DNA of 64,000 nt from Sphingosinicella sp. LHD-64. Its GTDB lineage: Bacteria; Pseudomonadota; Alphaproteobacteria; Sphingomonadales; Sphingomonadaceae. The notes under the pieces are model-generated. The model did no database searches. It was not told where the DNA came from and saw nothing but the letters and a program-made list of their open reading frames with translations. A program made the position numbers and the translations under genes. The stretch lies in NCBI RefSeq assembly GCF_031157375.1, contig NZ_JAVIFV010000001.1, forward strand, positions 1,240,001 through 1,304,000. Direction: 5' to 3'. The first letter of the stretch is position 1. Each line of letters starts with the position of its first letter. This document shows positions 27,852 to 36,532 of the stretch, in pieces.

Positions 27852-28793
27852 ATGGTCGACGCGCAACGCTTCCCGTCCCTGGCTTCCATCCGCGCCTTCG
27901 AGGCGGCGGCACGGCTCGGCAATTTCGCGGGGGCCGCGCGCGAGCTCGACATGTCGGCGGCATCGGTCAGCTATCATGTGCGCCAGCTCGAGCGGCAGCT
28001 GGGCCTCGTCCTCTTCATCCGCCATCCGCAGCGGGTCGCGCTCACCGAGGCTGGCTCGCTGATCGCAGGCGAGGCGACCAAGGCCTTCGCGGCACTGCGC
28101 GCCAGCTTCGTCCGTGCCGCCGATCTCGACGAGGCGCGGCTGTCGATCACGACACTCCCGACACTCGGAACGAGTTGGCTGACACCCCGTCTGGGCCGCT
28201 TCCGCGCGCTTCATCCGGAAATCACCGTCGCGCTCGACCTGTCCGCCGAGCCGGAGGAGTTGGGCGCCGGCCGCTTCGACGCCGCGATCCGTAATGGCCA
28301 TGGCCGCTGGCCGGGACTGCGCACGACCTTCCTCTTCCCGGCCATCTTCACGCCGCTCTGCGCGCCGGCCCTGAAATCAGCTGCGGCGAAGCTCGTCGAT
28401 CCTGACGCGCTGCCCGACGTGCCGTTGCTTGGCCGGCCAGACTGGTGGACGCTCTGGTATCGTGCGCTGGGGGCGAAACGGACGCCGGCGGCGGACCGCT
28501 TCGGCACCAGCCTTTCCGCCGAGCACCTCGATGTCGCCGCGGCGCTTGCCGGGCACGGCATCGCGATCGCCTCGCCGATCCTGTTCCGCAGCGAGATCGA
28601 GGCGGGACGACTGGTGCCGGTGCACGATCTCGTGACCGGGGATGGCCGCGCCTTCTGGTTCGTCTATCCGGTCGTCCGCCAGCACAGCGCCAAGCTCGCC
28701 CGGTTTCGCGACTGGCTCGGCGCTGAGGCGGAGCAGGCCCGCGAGGCCGCGGCGGCGGCGATCAAATCGGCGATAGTCGTCGGACCGGCTTGA
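27852..28793 (+). CDS. LysR-family regulator (GcvA-like)
   Basis: The 313-residue regulator has an N-terminal winged helix (LASIRAFEAAARLGNFAGAA, then SVSYHVRQLERQLG) and a two-lobe effector-binding domain. The GcvA-type signature GRWPGLRTTFLFPAIFTPLC is visible. It is divergent from the two-gene DUF1579-like operon, 90 bases apart, with a consensus TTGACA at 27812-27817 between them, so those genes are its most likely targets. The C terminus carries a long alanine-rich tail. Confidence 0.9.
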   Translation: MVDAQRFPSLASIRAFEAAARLGNFAGAARELDMSAASVSYHVRQLERQLGLVLFIRHPQRVALTEAGSLIAGEATKAFAALRASFVRAADLDEARLSITTLPTLGTSWLTPRLGRFRALHPEITVALDLSAEPEELGAGRFDAAIRNGHGRWPGLRTTFLFPAIFTPLCAPALKSAAAKLVDPDALPDVPLLGRPDWWTLWYRALGAKRTPAADRFGTSLSAEHLDVAAALAGHGIAIASPILFRSEIEAGRLVPVHDLVTGDGRAFWFVYPVVRQHSAKLARFRDWLGAEAEQAREAAAAAIKSAIVVGPA

Positions 28794-28824
28794 TCGGACG
28801 GAAGCGCCGGTTCAAGCTCGCCCG

Positions 28825-29382
28825 ATGACCATTCCCCGGCGCTGCGCCTGGGCCGGCAGCGATCCGCGCATGCAGGCCTATCACGACACCGAATGGGGCG
28901 TTCCCGAACGCGACTCCCGCGCGCTCTGGGAGAAACTGATGCTCGACGGCTTCCAGGCCGGCCTCTCGTGGAGCACCATCCTCTACAAGCGCGACGCCTT
29001 CCGCGCCGCCTTCCTTGGCTTCGAACCGCACCTGGTCGCCCGCTTCGGCGAAGCCGATGTGGCGCGCCTGCTCGGTAATGCCGGCATCGTCCGCTCACGC
29101 GCCAAGATCGAAGCGACGATCCACGCTGCCCGCCTCTATTGCGACATGGCCGACCGCGGCGAGGACTTCGCCGCCTTCTGCTGGTCGTTCACCGACGGCA
29201 AGGTGGTGACGGGCGACGGCAGGACCTTTCCCGCCACCACGCCGCTCTCCGAAACGGTCTCGAAAGAACTGAAGCGGCGCGGTTTCAAGTTCGTCGGGTC
29301 GACGATCGTCTATGCCTGGATGCAGGCGGTCGGCATCGTCAACGATCATGCCGCGACCTGCTTCCGGCGTGCGCAGGTCTAG
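28825..29382 (+). CDS. tag: DNA-3-methyladenine glycosylase I
   Basis: The 185-residue repair enzyme removes 3-methyladenine from alkylated DNA. It has the TAG zinc-site pattern RRCAWAGSDPRMQAYHDTEW with the Cys and His near the N terminus, the helix-hairpin-helix core with LMLDGFQAGLSWSTIL, and the C-terminal KFVGSTIVYAWMQAVGIVND and HAATC. It follows a LysR gene by 31 bases and overlaps the convergent second LysR gene by 4 bases. No Ada-type regulator is nearby. Confidence 0.95.
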   Translation: MTIPRRCAWAGSDPRMQAYHDTEWGVPERDSRALWEKLMLDGFQAGLSWSTILYKRDAFRAAFLGFEPHLVARFGEADVARLLGNAGIVRSRAKIEATIHAARLYCDMADRGEDFAAFCWSFTDGKVVTGDGRTFPATTPLSETVSKELKRRGFKFVGSTIVYAWMQAVGIVNDHAATCFRRAQV

Positions 29383-30275
29383 CGCAGCTTCTCGACCAGA
29401 TAATCGACGAACACGCGGACCCGCGCCGGCATCGTCGTGCCGCCGATGAAGAGCGCGTGGATCGGCTCGCGGTCACCGGGGTTATAGTCATCGAGCAGCG
29501 GCACCAACCGGCCCTCCTCGATCATCCGGGCGACGTGGAAGGTGCCGACCCGGGCGATGCCGATCCCCTCCTCGACCAGTTGCACCACCGTCTCACCGTT
29601 GTTCGCCTCGATATTGCCGGCGACATCGAGCTCGAAATCCTCGCCGTCGCGCCGGAACGACCAGTCGGGGTTGTGGCGGCGGAAATTGAAGTTGATGATA
29701 TTGTGATTGCGCAGGTCCTCCGGCTCGCGCGGCGTGCCGTGACGGGCGAGATAGGCGGGCGATGCGATAACCGTCCGGCCACTGTCGCCAAGCCGGCGCG
29801 CCATCAGATTGCTGTCGGGCAGCGGCCCGATCCGGATCGCGACATCGGCACGCTCCTCGACCAGATCGATCCGGGCATCGGTGAGGCTGAGATCGACCTT
29901 GATCGCCGGATAGCGTTCGAGGAACTCGGGCAGCAGCGGGATGAGGACGTGCCGCCCGTGCGACAGGGTGGAGCTCACCCGCAACCGCCCGCGCGGAGAT
30001 CCCTGGTTGCAGATCGCATGCTCGGCCTCGGCCAGGTCCTCGAGGATGCGGCGCGCGGCGCGGTGATAGGCCTCGCCCTCCGGCGTCACCGCGAGCTGCC
30101 GGGTGGTCCTGATGACGAGCCGCACCCCAAGCCGCGCCTCGATCCCCGCGACGGTCCGGCTGACCGCCGACGGCGAGAGCCCGAGCACCCGCGCCGCCGC
30201 CGAGAAGCTGCCGCGCTCGATCGCGGTCGCGAACACCTCCATATCGGCTGCCCGGTTGACGCGCTCGCGTGTCAT
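29379..30275 (-). CDS. LysR-family regulator (DmlR-like)
   Basis: The 298-residue regulator has a winged helix (ADMEVFATAIERGSFSAAAR, SAVSRTVAGIEARLGVRLV) and an effector domain of the DmlR/AaeR type (SLTDARIDLVEERADVAIRI). It is divergent from the aldo/keto reductase and MFS genes. A LysR-type site (T-N11-A) lies at 30340-30360, and a further half site is near its own start, so control of the reductase is the most likely role. Confidence 0.92.
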   Translation of the reverse strand: MTRERVNRAADMEVFATAIERGSFSAAARVLGLSPSAVSRTVAGIEARLGVRLVIRTTRQLAVTPEGEAYHRAARRILEDLAEAEHAICNQGSPRGRLRVSSTLSHGRHVLIPLLPEFLERYPAIKVDLSLTDARIDLVEERADVAIRIGPLPDSNLMARRLGDSGRTVIASPAYLARHGTPREPEDLRNHNIINFNFRRHNPDWSFRRDGEDFELDVAGNIEANNGETVVQLVEEGIGIARVGTFHVARMIEEGRLVPLLDDYNPGDREPIHALFIGGTTMPARVRVFVDYLVEKLR

Positions 30276-30289
30276 CTTTGCGTCCTGCT

Positions 30290-30360
30290 CACAGATGTTT
30301 GACCGAAATCGTGTCTAAAAGCCGCGCAGGGCGGCGGCCATCTGTGCGTAGAACACAGAT
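30290..30360. promoter_or_regulatory. LysR-type binding site between regulator and aldo/keto reductase
   Basis: ATCTGTG (30340-30346) and CACAGAT (30354-30360) form a perfect inverted repeat with a 7-base spacer, fitting the T-N11-A rule. A third CACAGAT half site is at 30290-30296, just upstream of the LysR start. The ribosome site AAGGGG of the reductase begins at the next base. Confidence 0.65.
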
Positions 30361-30372
30361 AAGGGGTTTGTC

Positions 30373-31407
30373 ATGGACTATCGTCGTCTCGGAAATTCCG
30401 GCCTCATCGTCCCGGCACTGAGCTTCGGTGCGGGCACATTCGGCGGCAAGGGGCCATTGTTCAGCGCCTGGGGCACCAGCGATGCCGACGACGCACGCAG
30501 GCTGGTCGACATCTGCCTGGAGGCCGGGGTCAACCTGTTCGACACCGCCGACGTCTATTCCGGCGGCGCCTCGGAAGAGGTGCTGGGCGCTGCGATCAAA
30601 GGCCGGCGCGACGCGGTGCTGATCTCCACCAAGACCGGCCTGCCGATGGGCGACGGGCCGAACGACGCCGGCACGTCGCGCCTTCGCCTGATCCGCGCGG
30701 TCGAGGACGCGCTGCGCCGCCTCGGCACCGACTATGTCGACCTCCTGCAGCTCCACGCCTTCGACGCCGCAACGCCCGTCGAGGAAGTCTTGCAGACGCT
30801 CGACCAGCTCGTTCGCGACGGCAAGGTCCGCTATGCCGGCGTCTCCAATTTCTCCGGCTGGCAGGTCATGAAGTCGCTCGCTGCCGCGGACCGCCACGGC
30901 TGGCCGCGCTATGTCGCGCAGCAGACCTACTATTCCCTCGTCGGCCGCGACTATGAGTGGGAGCTGATGCCGCTCGGCCTCGACCAGGGCCTCGGCGCGC
31001 TGGTCTGGAGCCCGCTCGGCTGGGGCCGGCTCACCGGCAGGGTCCGCCGCGGCCAACCCCTGCCCGAAGGCAGCCGCCTCCACGACACTGCGCAATGGGG
31101 TCCGCCGGTCGAGGAAGAGCGGCTCTACCGCATCGTCGACGCGATCGACGCGATCGCCGCCGAAACCGGAAAAACGGTGCCGCAGATCGCCATCAGCTGG
31201 CTGTTGCAGCGCCCGACCGTCTCCTCGGTGATCATCGGCGCGCGCAACGAGTCGCAGCTCATGGACAATCTCGGCGCGGTCGGCTGGGCGCTGACGCCCG
31301 AGCAGATCGCCGCGCTCGACGCCGCCAGCGCCGGCCCGGTCGCCTATCCCTATTATCCCTATCGCACCCAGGACGGCTTCGCCCGGCTCAATCCGCCGGC
31401 CGTCTGA
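30373..31407 (+). CDS. Aldo/keto reductase
   Basis: The 344-residue TIM-barrel NADPH-dependent reductase has the family tetrad: D in FDTADVYSGG, Y in the same stretch, K in LISTKTG and H in LLQLHAFD. The C-terminal cofactor segment is VIIGARNESQLMDNLG. It resembles the general stress/YvaA-type group that reduces aldehydes, with broad substrates. AAGGGG lies 6 bases before the ATG. The gene is followed by an MFS exporter and divergent from a LysR regulator, so reduction and export of a toxic carbonyl is a reasonable inference. Confidence 0.93.
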   Translation: MDYRRLGNSGLIVPALSFGAGTFGGKGPLFSAWGTSDADDARRLVDICLEAGVNLFDTADVYSGGASEEVLGAAIKGRRDAVLISTKTGLPMGDGPNDAGTSRLRLIRAVEDALRRLGTDYVDLLQLHAFDAATPVEEVLQTLDQLVRDGKVRYAGVSNFSGWQVMKSLAAADRHGWPRYVAQQTYYSLVGRDYEWELMPLGLDQGLGALVWSPLGWGRLTGRVRRGQPLPEGSRLHDTAQWGPPVEEERLYRIVDAIDAIAAETGKTVPQIAISWLLQRPTVSSVIIGARNESQLMDNLGAVGWALTPEQIAALDAASAGPVAYPYYPYRTQDGFARLNPPAV

Positions 31408-31438
31408 TCCGCGCACCCCGTCAGGAAGGTCTGATCCC

Positions 31439-32614
31439 ATGAAGCTCAACCTGGGCCTCGTCGCGCTCGCCGTCGGCGCGTTCGGCATCGGCGTCACCGA
31501 ATTCACCCCGATGGGCATCCTGCCCCTGCTCGCCAGCGATCTCGGCGTCTCGATCCCGACCGCGGGCCTGCTGGTCAGCGCCTATGCCCTCGGTGTGGTG
31601 CTCGGCGCGCCGCTGATGACGCTCACCACCGGTCGGGTGCCGCGCAAGACGCTGCTGATCGGCCTCATGGGCATCTTCACGCTCGGCAACTTCCTCTCCG
31701 CCGTGGCCGACGGCTACACCATGCTGCTCGCCGCGCGGATCGTCACGTCGCTGAACCACGGCGCCTTCTTCGGCGTCGGCTCCGTCGTCGCGACCGGGCT
31801 GGTTCCGCCGGACAAGCGCGCCGGTGCGGTCGCGGCGATGTTCATGGGCCTCACAGTCGCGACGATCGGCGGCGTGCCGCTCGCGTCATGGGTCGGCGAA
31901 CAGCTCGGCTGGCGCATCGCGTTCGCCGGGATTGCGGGGCTGGGCGCGGTCGCGATGGCCTCGCTCTGGCTGGCCCTGCCGCGCATCGCGATGGACGGTC
32001 CCAGCGACGCGATGGCGGAGCTGCGCGTGCTCGGCCGCAGCGAGGTGTTGGTCGCGCTGCTGCTCACCGTGCTCGGCTCCAGCGCGATGTTCACCGTCTT
32101 CACCTACATCGCCCCGATCCTGCACGAGGAGACGCAGGCCTCCACCCTGTTCGTGACCGCCATGCTGGTGATCTACGGCGTCGGCCTGACGGTCGGGAAC
32201 TGGCTCGGCGGCTGCTATGCCGACCGGTCGATCGACCGGGCGCTGATCGTCACTCTCGCCCTCCTGACCGCCCTCCTGCTGCTCTTCGCGGTGACGATGC
32301 GGTGGCCGGTCCCGGCGGCGCTGTCGATCTTCGCCTGGGGCGTCGCCACCTTCGCTTTGGTGCCGCCGCTCCAGATGCGGGTGATGGCGACCGCCGCCGA
32401 TGCGCCCAACCTCGCCTCGGCGATGAACATCGGCGCCTTCAACCTCGGCAATGCGATCGGCGCGGCCGTCGGCGGCGGCGTGATCGAGCTGGGTCTCGGC
32501 TATCCGGCGGTGTCGATCGCCGGCGCGGCGATGGCGGCGGCCGGTCTCGCGCTCGTGCTGGCGACGCGGGCGAGGCCGCGGCGGATGCCCGCCGCCGTCG
32601 AGGCTGCCTGCTAG
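31439..32614 (+). CDS. MFS transporter, DHA1 drug-efflux type
   Basis: The 391-residue protein has about 12 membrane segments and the DHA1 landmarks: GVTEFTPMGILPLLASDLGV in the first segment, a motif A-like loop (GRVPRKTLLIGLMG) between segments 2 and 3, and LLAARIVTSLNHGAFFGVG in segment 4. The family exports drugs, sugars or arabinose-type polymers by proton antiport. It lies 31 bases after the aldo/keto reductase and probably shares its LysR control. Its stop overlaps the convergent XRE gene stop. Confidence 0.92.
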   Translation: MKLNLGLVALAVGAFGIGVTEFTPMGILPLLASDLGVSIPTAGLLVSAYALGVVLGAPLMTLTTGRVPRKTLLIGLMGIFTLGNFLSAVADGYTMLLAARIVTSLNHGAFFGVGSVVATGLVPPDKRAGAVAAMFMGLTVATIGGVPLASWVGEQLGWRIAFAGIAGLGAVAMASLWLALPRIAMDGPSDAMAELRVLGRSEVLVALLLTVLGSSAMFTVFTYIAPILHEETQASTLFVTAMLVIYGVGLTVGNWLGGCYADRSIDRALIVTLALLTALLLLFAVTMRWPVPAALSIFAWGVATFALVPPLQMRVMATAADAPNLASAMNIGAFNLGNAIGAAVGGGVIELGLGYPAVSIAGAAMAAAGLALVLATRARPRRMPAAVEAAC

Positions 32615-32823
32615 CCTTCCTCCCACTGGAACGCCTCGTCCAGCCGGACACCGAACACGTCGGCGATCCGGAAGGCGGTTTCCAGTGTCGGCGAATATTT
32701 GCCCTGCTCGATCGCCGCGACCGTCTGGCGGGTGACGCCGATCTTCTCGCCCAGCTCCGCCTGCGTCATCTCGCCGGCATGGAAGCGCAGGGTGCGGATC
32801 GCGTTGGTGAGCCGTTTCGCCAT
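32611..32823 (-). CDS. Small XRE-family regulator
   Basis: The 70-residue helix-turn-helix protein (EMTQAELGEKIGVTRQTVAA, IEQGKYSPTLE) belongs to the short YozG/Cro-like group and has no sensor domain. It follows a membrane protein gene by 2 bases. This membrane-protein plus mini-XRE pair is common in bacteria and is usually self-regulated. The palindrome at 33291-33302 inside the shared promoter is the likely binding site. Confidence 0.92.
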   Translation of the reverse strand: MAKRLTNAIRTLRFHAGEMTQAELGEKIGVTRQTVAAIEQGKYSPTLETAFRIADVFGVRLDEAFQWEEG

Positions 32824-32825
32824 GG

Positions 32826-33251
32826 TCAGGCGGCCATGCGGCGATAGGCGACGATCTCGAGCGTGTAGCGGACGCTCTCGGCCAGGATGAAGACGAGCAT
32901 CACCGCGTTGACCGCGAAGAAGGCGGTCCAGTTGAACAGGGTCGCGCCGACCGCGAGGACGAGCCCGACCGCCAGGACATTGTAGGCGATGCTGGCGGCT
33001 CGCCGGGCGATGGCTTGTTCACGCTCGTCCGTCTCGCTGCGCGCCTCGCCCGGCTTCCACAATGCCACGGCGACATGGGCGACAATGTGGATGACGGTGA
33101 TGGCGACGATCACCGGCAGCATCATCGCGATCATATAGGGCACGTTCGGCACGCCCGCCGCATGGAGCCGCGCGACGGCGACGAAGTACCAGCTCCACGC
33201 CGCGAGGTTGGCGAGCAGCGCGATCCAGCGGCTCTTCTCGTGAAAGGTCAT
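32826..33251 (-). CDS. Four-helix membrane protein partnered with XRE regulator (DUF2178-like)
   Basis: The 141-residue protein has four hydrophobic segments (about 11-28, 38-62, 84-103 and 106-126), with a charged loop between the second and third (KPGEARSETDEREQAIARRA). That loop pattern, with DERE, is typical of DUF2178-type membrane proteins found next to small XRE regulators. The start at 33251 has AGGAG 7 bases upstream. It may sense membrane state, but no function is established. Confidence 0.8.
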   Translation of the reverse strand: MTFHEKSRWIALLANLAAWSWYFVAVARLHAAGVPNVPYMIAMMLPVIVAITVIHIVAHVAVALWKPGEARSETDEREQAIARRAASIAYNVLAVGLVLAVGATLFNWTAFFAVNAVMLVFILAESVRYTLEIVAYRRMAA

Positions 33252-33284
33252 ACGGGCACTCCTAGGTTTAATCCACATGACATC

Positions 33285-33312
33285 ATGTTAGTTATATATA
33301 ACATCGAGTCAA
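33285..33312 (-). promoter_or_regulatory. Promoter with palindrome in the spacer, for the membrane protein/XRE operon
   Basis: On the minus strand, -35 TTGACT (33307-33312) and -10 TAACAT (33285-33290) are 16 bases apart. The spacer contains the perfect 12-base palindrome GTTATATATAAC (33291-33302). A bound XRE dimer would exclude RNA polymerase. Confidence 0.65.
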
Positions 33313-33359
33313 GAATATTTGCCTTTCGAGACCTGCCTCTCCTGTGCAAGGGAAGCGCG

Positions 33360-33764
33360 ATGATCGTGGCTGGCCGGCAAGACGCAGAGGACGTCATCGC
33401 GCTCTGGCATGCCTGCGGCCTCACCCGCCCCTGGAACGATCCCGCCGCGGATTTCGCGCGTGCGGTCGACGGCGCGGCCTCTGCAATCCTGCTCGACCGG
33501 GAAGGCGACATCCTGACCGCCAGCGTCATGGTCGGTCATGACGGCCATCGCGGCTGGGTCTATTACCTGGCGGTGGCGCCGGACCGGCGGCGGGCGGGCC
33601 TCGGCCGCGAGATGATGGCGGCCGCCGAAGCCTGGCTGCGGGCCCGCAGCGTGCCGAAGATCCAGCTCATGGTCCGCGACGACAATGTCGCGGCCCTGGG
33701 CTTCTACGAGGCGCTCGGCCTGGAGCGCCAGTCCGTCATAACCCTGGGACGCTTCCTGACATGA
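33360..33764 (+). CDS. YpeA-like GNAT acetyltransferase
   Basis: The 134-residue N-acetyltransferase has the YpeA pattern: VIALWHACGLTRPWNDPAAD at the front, GHDGHRGWVYYLAV, the acetyl-CoA loop RRRAGLGREMM, and IQLMVRDDNVAALGFYEALG. The substrate is unknown. The ATG at 33360 has AAGGGAAG just upstream; longer open frames run through the operator region and are not real. Its TGA overlaps the ATG of the ArsC-like gene (ATGA). Confidence 0.92.
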   Translation: MIVAGRQDAEDVIALWHACGLTRPWNDPAADFARAVDGAASAILLDREGDILTASVMVGHDGHRGWVYYLAVAPDRRRAGLGREMMAAAEAWLRARSVPKIQLMVRDDNVAALGFYEALGLERQSVITLGRFLT

Positions 33765-34108
33765 TCACGATGTACGGCATCAAGAATTGCGACACGGTCA
33801 AGAAGGCGCGCGCCTGGCTCGACGCCCAGGGGATCCCTTACGCCTTCCACGACTACAAGACCGCCGGCATCGACGAACCTCGCCTGCGCGGCTGGGTGAA
33901 GGAGCTGGGCTGGGACAAGCTGCTCAACCGCGCGGGCACGACCTTTCGCGCGCTGCCGGATGCCGAAAAACAGGGCCTCGACGAGGACAAGGCGGTCGCA
34001 CTGATGCTGGCGCAGCCGTCCATGATCAAGCGACCGGTGCTCGACCTCGGCGACCAGCGCCTGCTGGGGTTCAAGCCCGACTTGTACGGCGACGCGATCG
34101 GCGACTGA
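33761..34108 (+). CDS. ArsC-family reductase, YffB/Spx-like
   Basis: The 115-residue thioredoxin-fold protein has the single cysteine motif MYGIKNCDTVKKARAWL, the KELGWDKLLNRAGTTFR segment and the IKRPVLDLG cis-proline loop. YffB-type proteins are thought to be glutathione-dependent thiol reductases rather than true arsenate reductases. Translation is coupled to the upstream GNAT gene. There is no ars operon nearby. Confidence 0.92.
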   Translation: MITMYGIKNCDTVKKARAWLDAQGIPYAFHDYKTAGIDEPRLRGWVKELGWDKLLNRAGTTFRALPDAEKQGLDEDKAVALMLAQPSMIKRPVLDLGDQRLLGFKPDLYGDAIGD

Positions 34109-34206
34109 AACCGTCTATGCCCGCCGCCCGGACGGGGTAGGATGACGGAAATCGCTGCGATTCGAGATCCGGGAACCGACCAAGCCGGGTTGCTCAAGGG
34201 GGCGCC

Positions 34207-36516
34207 ATGTCCGAACTTTCCGACGGCGAACGCATGGCGGCACGGCCGGACGACGGCCGCCTTGCGGCGCTGGAGGCCGAGAATGCCCGCCTGCGTGCCG
34301 CACTGGCGGAGCGCGAGACGGCGCTGGAACGGTTCGGCGCCGCGTCGTCGCACGAGGCGCAGATCCGCAGGCTGGCAGATGCCCTGTCCATTCTCATCTG
34401 CTACGTCGATTCCGGTCAGCGCTACCGTTTCAACAACAAGGCCTATGAGGAGTGGTTCGGCTGCCGGCGCGAGGATCTGTTCGGCGCGCATCTGCGCGAC
34501 GTGCTCGGCGAGACCGCCTATCAGGAGGTCCAGCCGACGGTCGAGGAGGTTCTGGCCGGCAGACGGCTGACGGTCGAGCGCGTCCTCCACTACAGGGACG
34601 GCGGCGAGCGGTTCGTCCATATCGAATATGTGCCGGACCGGCAGGGCGACGGGGCGGTCGCGGGCTATTATGCGCTGGTCCAGGACATCAGCGCCGCCAA
34701 GGCGGCCGAAGCGGCGCTGCACGAGGAGACCCGGCGGCTCGAGACGCTGAACCGGACGGGCGCGGCGCTGGCCGGCGAGCTCGACGTCCAGCGCGTCGTG
34801 CAGCAGGTCACCGATGCCGGCGTCGCGCTGATCGGCGCGCAGTTCGGCGCCTTCTTCTACAACGTGATCGACCCGGCGGGCGACCGCTACATGCTGTTCA
34901 CGATCTCGGGCGCCGACCGGGCCGAGTTCGAGAAATTCCCGATGCCGCGCAAGACGGCGATTTTCGCGCCGACCTTCGACGGCGAGGGCGTGGTCCGTTC
35001 CGACGACATCACGAAAGACTCCCGCTACGGCCGGAACACGCCGCGCCAAGGCATGCCGGAGGGGCATCTGCCGGTCACCTCCTATCTCGCCGTCCCGGTC
35101 GTCTCGCGATCGGGCGAAGTGATCGGCGGCCTGTTCTTCGGCCATGCGGAACCCGGCCGCTTCACCGCGCGCCACGAGGAGCTGCTCGTCGGCATCGCCG
35201 GCCAGGCGGCCGTCGCGATCGACAATGCCCGGCTCTACGAGGCCGCGCAGCGCGAGATCGCCGAGCGGCGCCGGGCCGAGGAAGCCATGGGGGAGCTCAA
35301 TCGCTCGCTGGAGACGCGGATCGCGGCTGCCGTCGCCGAACGCGAGCAGATCGAGGAGGCGCTCCGGCAGGCGCAGAAGATGGAAGCGGTGGGTCAGCTG
35401 ACCGGCGGCATCGCGCACGACTTCAACAATCTGCTCACCATCATCACTGGCAATGTCGACGCCGCCCGCCGCCATCTCGGCCCTGAGGCCGAGGCGCGGG
35501 TGCAGCGCGCGCTCGGCAGCGCGCTGACCGGCGCCGAGCGGGCGGCGATGCTCACCCAGCGGCTGCTCGCCTTCTCGCGCCGCCAGCCGCTCGCGCCCAA
35601 GCCGATCGACGCCAACCGGCTGGTCACCGGCATGTCCGAGCTGCTCCACCGCACCCTCGGCGAGACGGTCGAGATGGAGACGGTTCTGGCGGCCGGCCTG
35701 TGGCGAGTCGAGGCCGATCCCCACCAGCTCGAAAATGCGATCCTGAACCTCGCGGTCAACGCCCGCGACGCGATGCCGAACGGCGGCAAGCTCACGATCG
35801 AGACCGCCAACACCCATTTCGACCGCGACTATGCCCGCGCCAATCCCGGCGTCGTGCCGGGCCAATATGTCTCGATCTGCGTGTCGGACATCGGCGGCGG
35901 CATGGACGAGGAGACGCGCAGCCGCGCCTTCGAGCCCTTCTTCACCACCAAGGAGGTCGGCAAGGGCACCGGCCTCGGCCTCTCGATGGTCTACGGCTTC
36001 GTCAAGCAATCGGGCGGCCATCTCAAAATCTATTCGGAGGAGAAGCAGGGGACGACGGTGCGGATCTATCTGCCGCGGCTGGCCGGCAATGCGGCGGTCG
36101 AGGAGGAGCGGCTCGACGCGCCGGTGCCCGAAGGCTCGCGCGAGGAGACCATCCTCGTCTGCGAGGACGACGACGATGTCCGCGCCTATACGGTCGAAGC
36201 GCTGCGCGAGCTCGGCTACCGCGTGCTCGAGGCGCATGACGGCCCCTCCGCCTTGCGCCTGCTCGAGCGGCAGGAAGGCCGCGTCGACCTGCTGTTCACC
36301 GACGTCGTCCTGCCCGGCGGCATGACGGGCGCGGTCCTGGCGAAGGAGGCACGCGTGCTCCGGCCCGATCTCAGGGTCCTGTTCACCACCGGCTATGCCC
36401 GCAACGCCATCGTCCATCACGGCCGCCTCGACGCGGGCGTCGAGCTGATCACCAAGCCGTTCGCCTATGCCGATCTTGCCGCGCGCATCCGGGATATGCT
36501 TGATCGCGCGGACTGA
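34207..36516 (+). CDS. Soluble hybrid histidine kinase (PAS-GAF-HisKA-HATPase-REC)
   Basis: The 769-residue protein has a coiled N terminus (residues 15-50) and a PAS domain (about 55-170, with [14 protein letters not shown]). A GAF domain follows (about 180-340). HisKA has the phosphorylated H404 in [11 protein letters not shown]. HATPase_c has N-box [12 protein letters not shown]-box and [13 protein letters not shown]-terminal receiver has acidic residues at EDDDD and phospho-acceptor D699 in FTDVVLPGG. There is no membrane segment, so it senses a cytoplasmic signal. No separate response regulator or output gene is adjacent. Confidence 0.93.
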   Translation: MSELSDGERMAARPDDGRLAALEAENARLRAALAERETALERFGAASSHEAQIRRLADALSILICYVDSGQRYRFNNKAYEEWFGCRREDLFGAHLRDVLGETAYQEVQPTVEEVLAGRRLTVERVLHYRDGGERFVHIEYVPDRQGDGAVAGYYALVQDISAAKAAEAALHEETRRLETLNRTGAALAGELDVQRVVQQVTDAGVALIGAQFGAFFYNVIDPAGDRYMLFTISGADRAEFEKFPMPRKTAIFAPTFDGEGVVRSDDITKDSRYGRNTPRQGMPEGHLPVTSYLAVPVVSRSGEVIGGLFFGHAEPGRFTARHEELLVGIAGQAAVAIDNARLYEAAQREIAERRRAEEAMGELNRSLETRIAAAVAEREQIEEALRQAQKMEAVGQLTGGIAHDFNNLLTIITGNVDAARRHLGPEAEARVQRALGSALTGAERAAMLTQRLLAFSRRQPLAPKPIDANRLVTGMSELLHRTLGETVEMETVLAAGLWRVEADPHQLENAILNLAVNARDAMPNGGKLTIETANTHFDRDYARANPGVVPGQYVSICVSDIGGGMDEETRSRAFEPFFTTKEVGKGTGLGLSMVYGFVKQSGGHLKIYSEEKQGTTVRIYLPRLAGNAAVEEERLDAPVPEGSREETILVCEDDDDVRAYTVEALRELGYRVLEAHDGPSALRLLERQEGRVDLLFTDVVLPGGMTGAVLAKEARVLRPDLRVLFTTGYARNAIVHHGRLDAGVELITKPFAYADLAARIRDMLDRAD

Positions 36517-36532
36517 TCTTGAGGGGTTTCAG

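Noticed and set aside
33853-36420. 855-codon open frame antisense to the hybrid kinase
   Set aside because: It is an antisense artefact of high G+C; no family, and the plus strand carries full PAS-GAF-kinase-receiver motifs.
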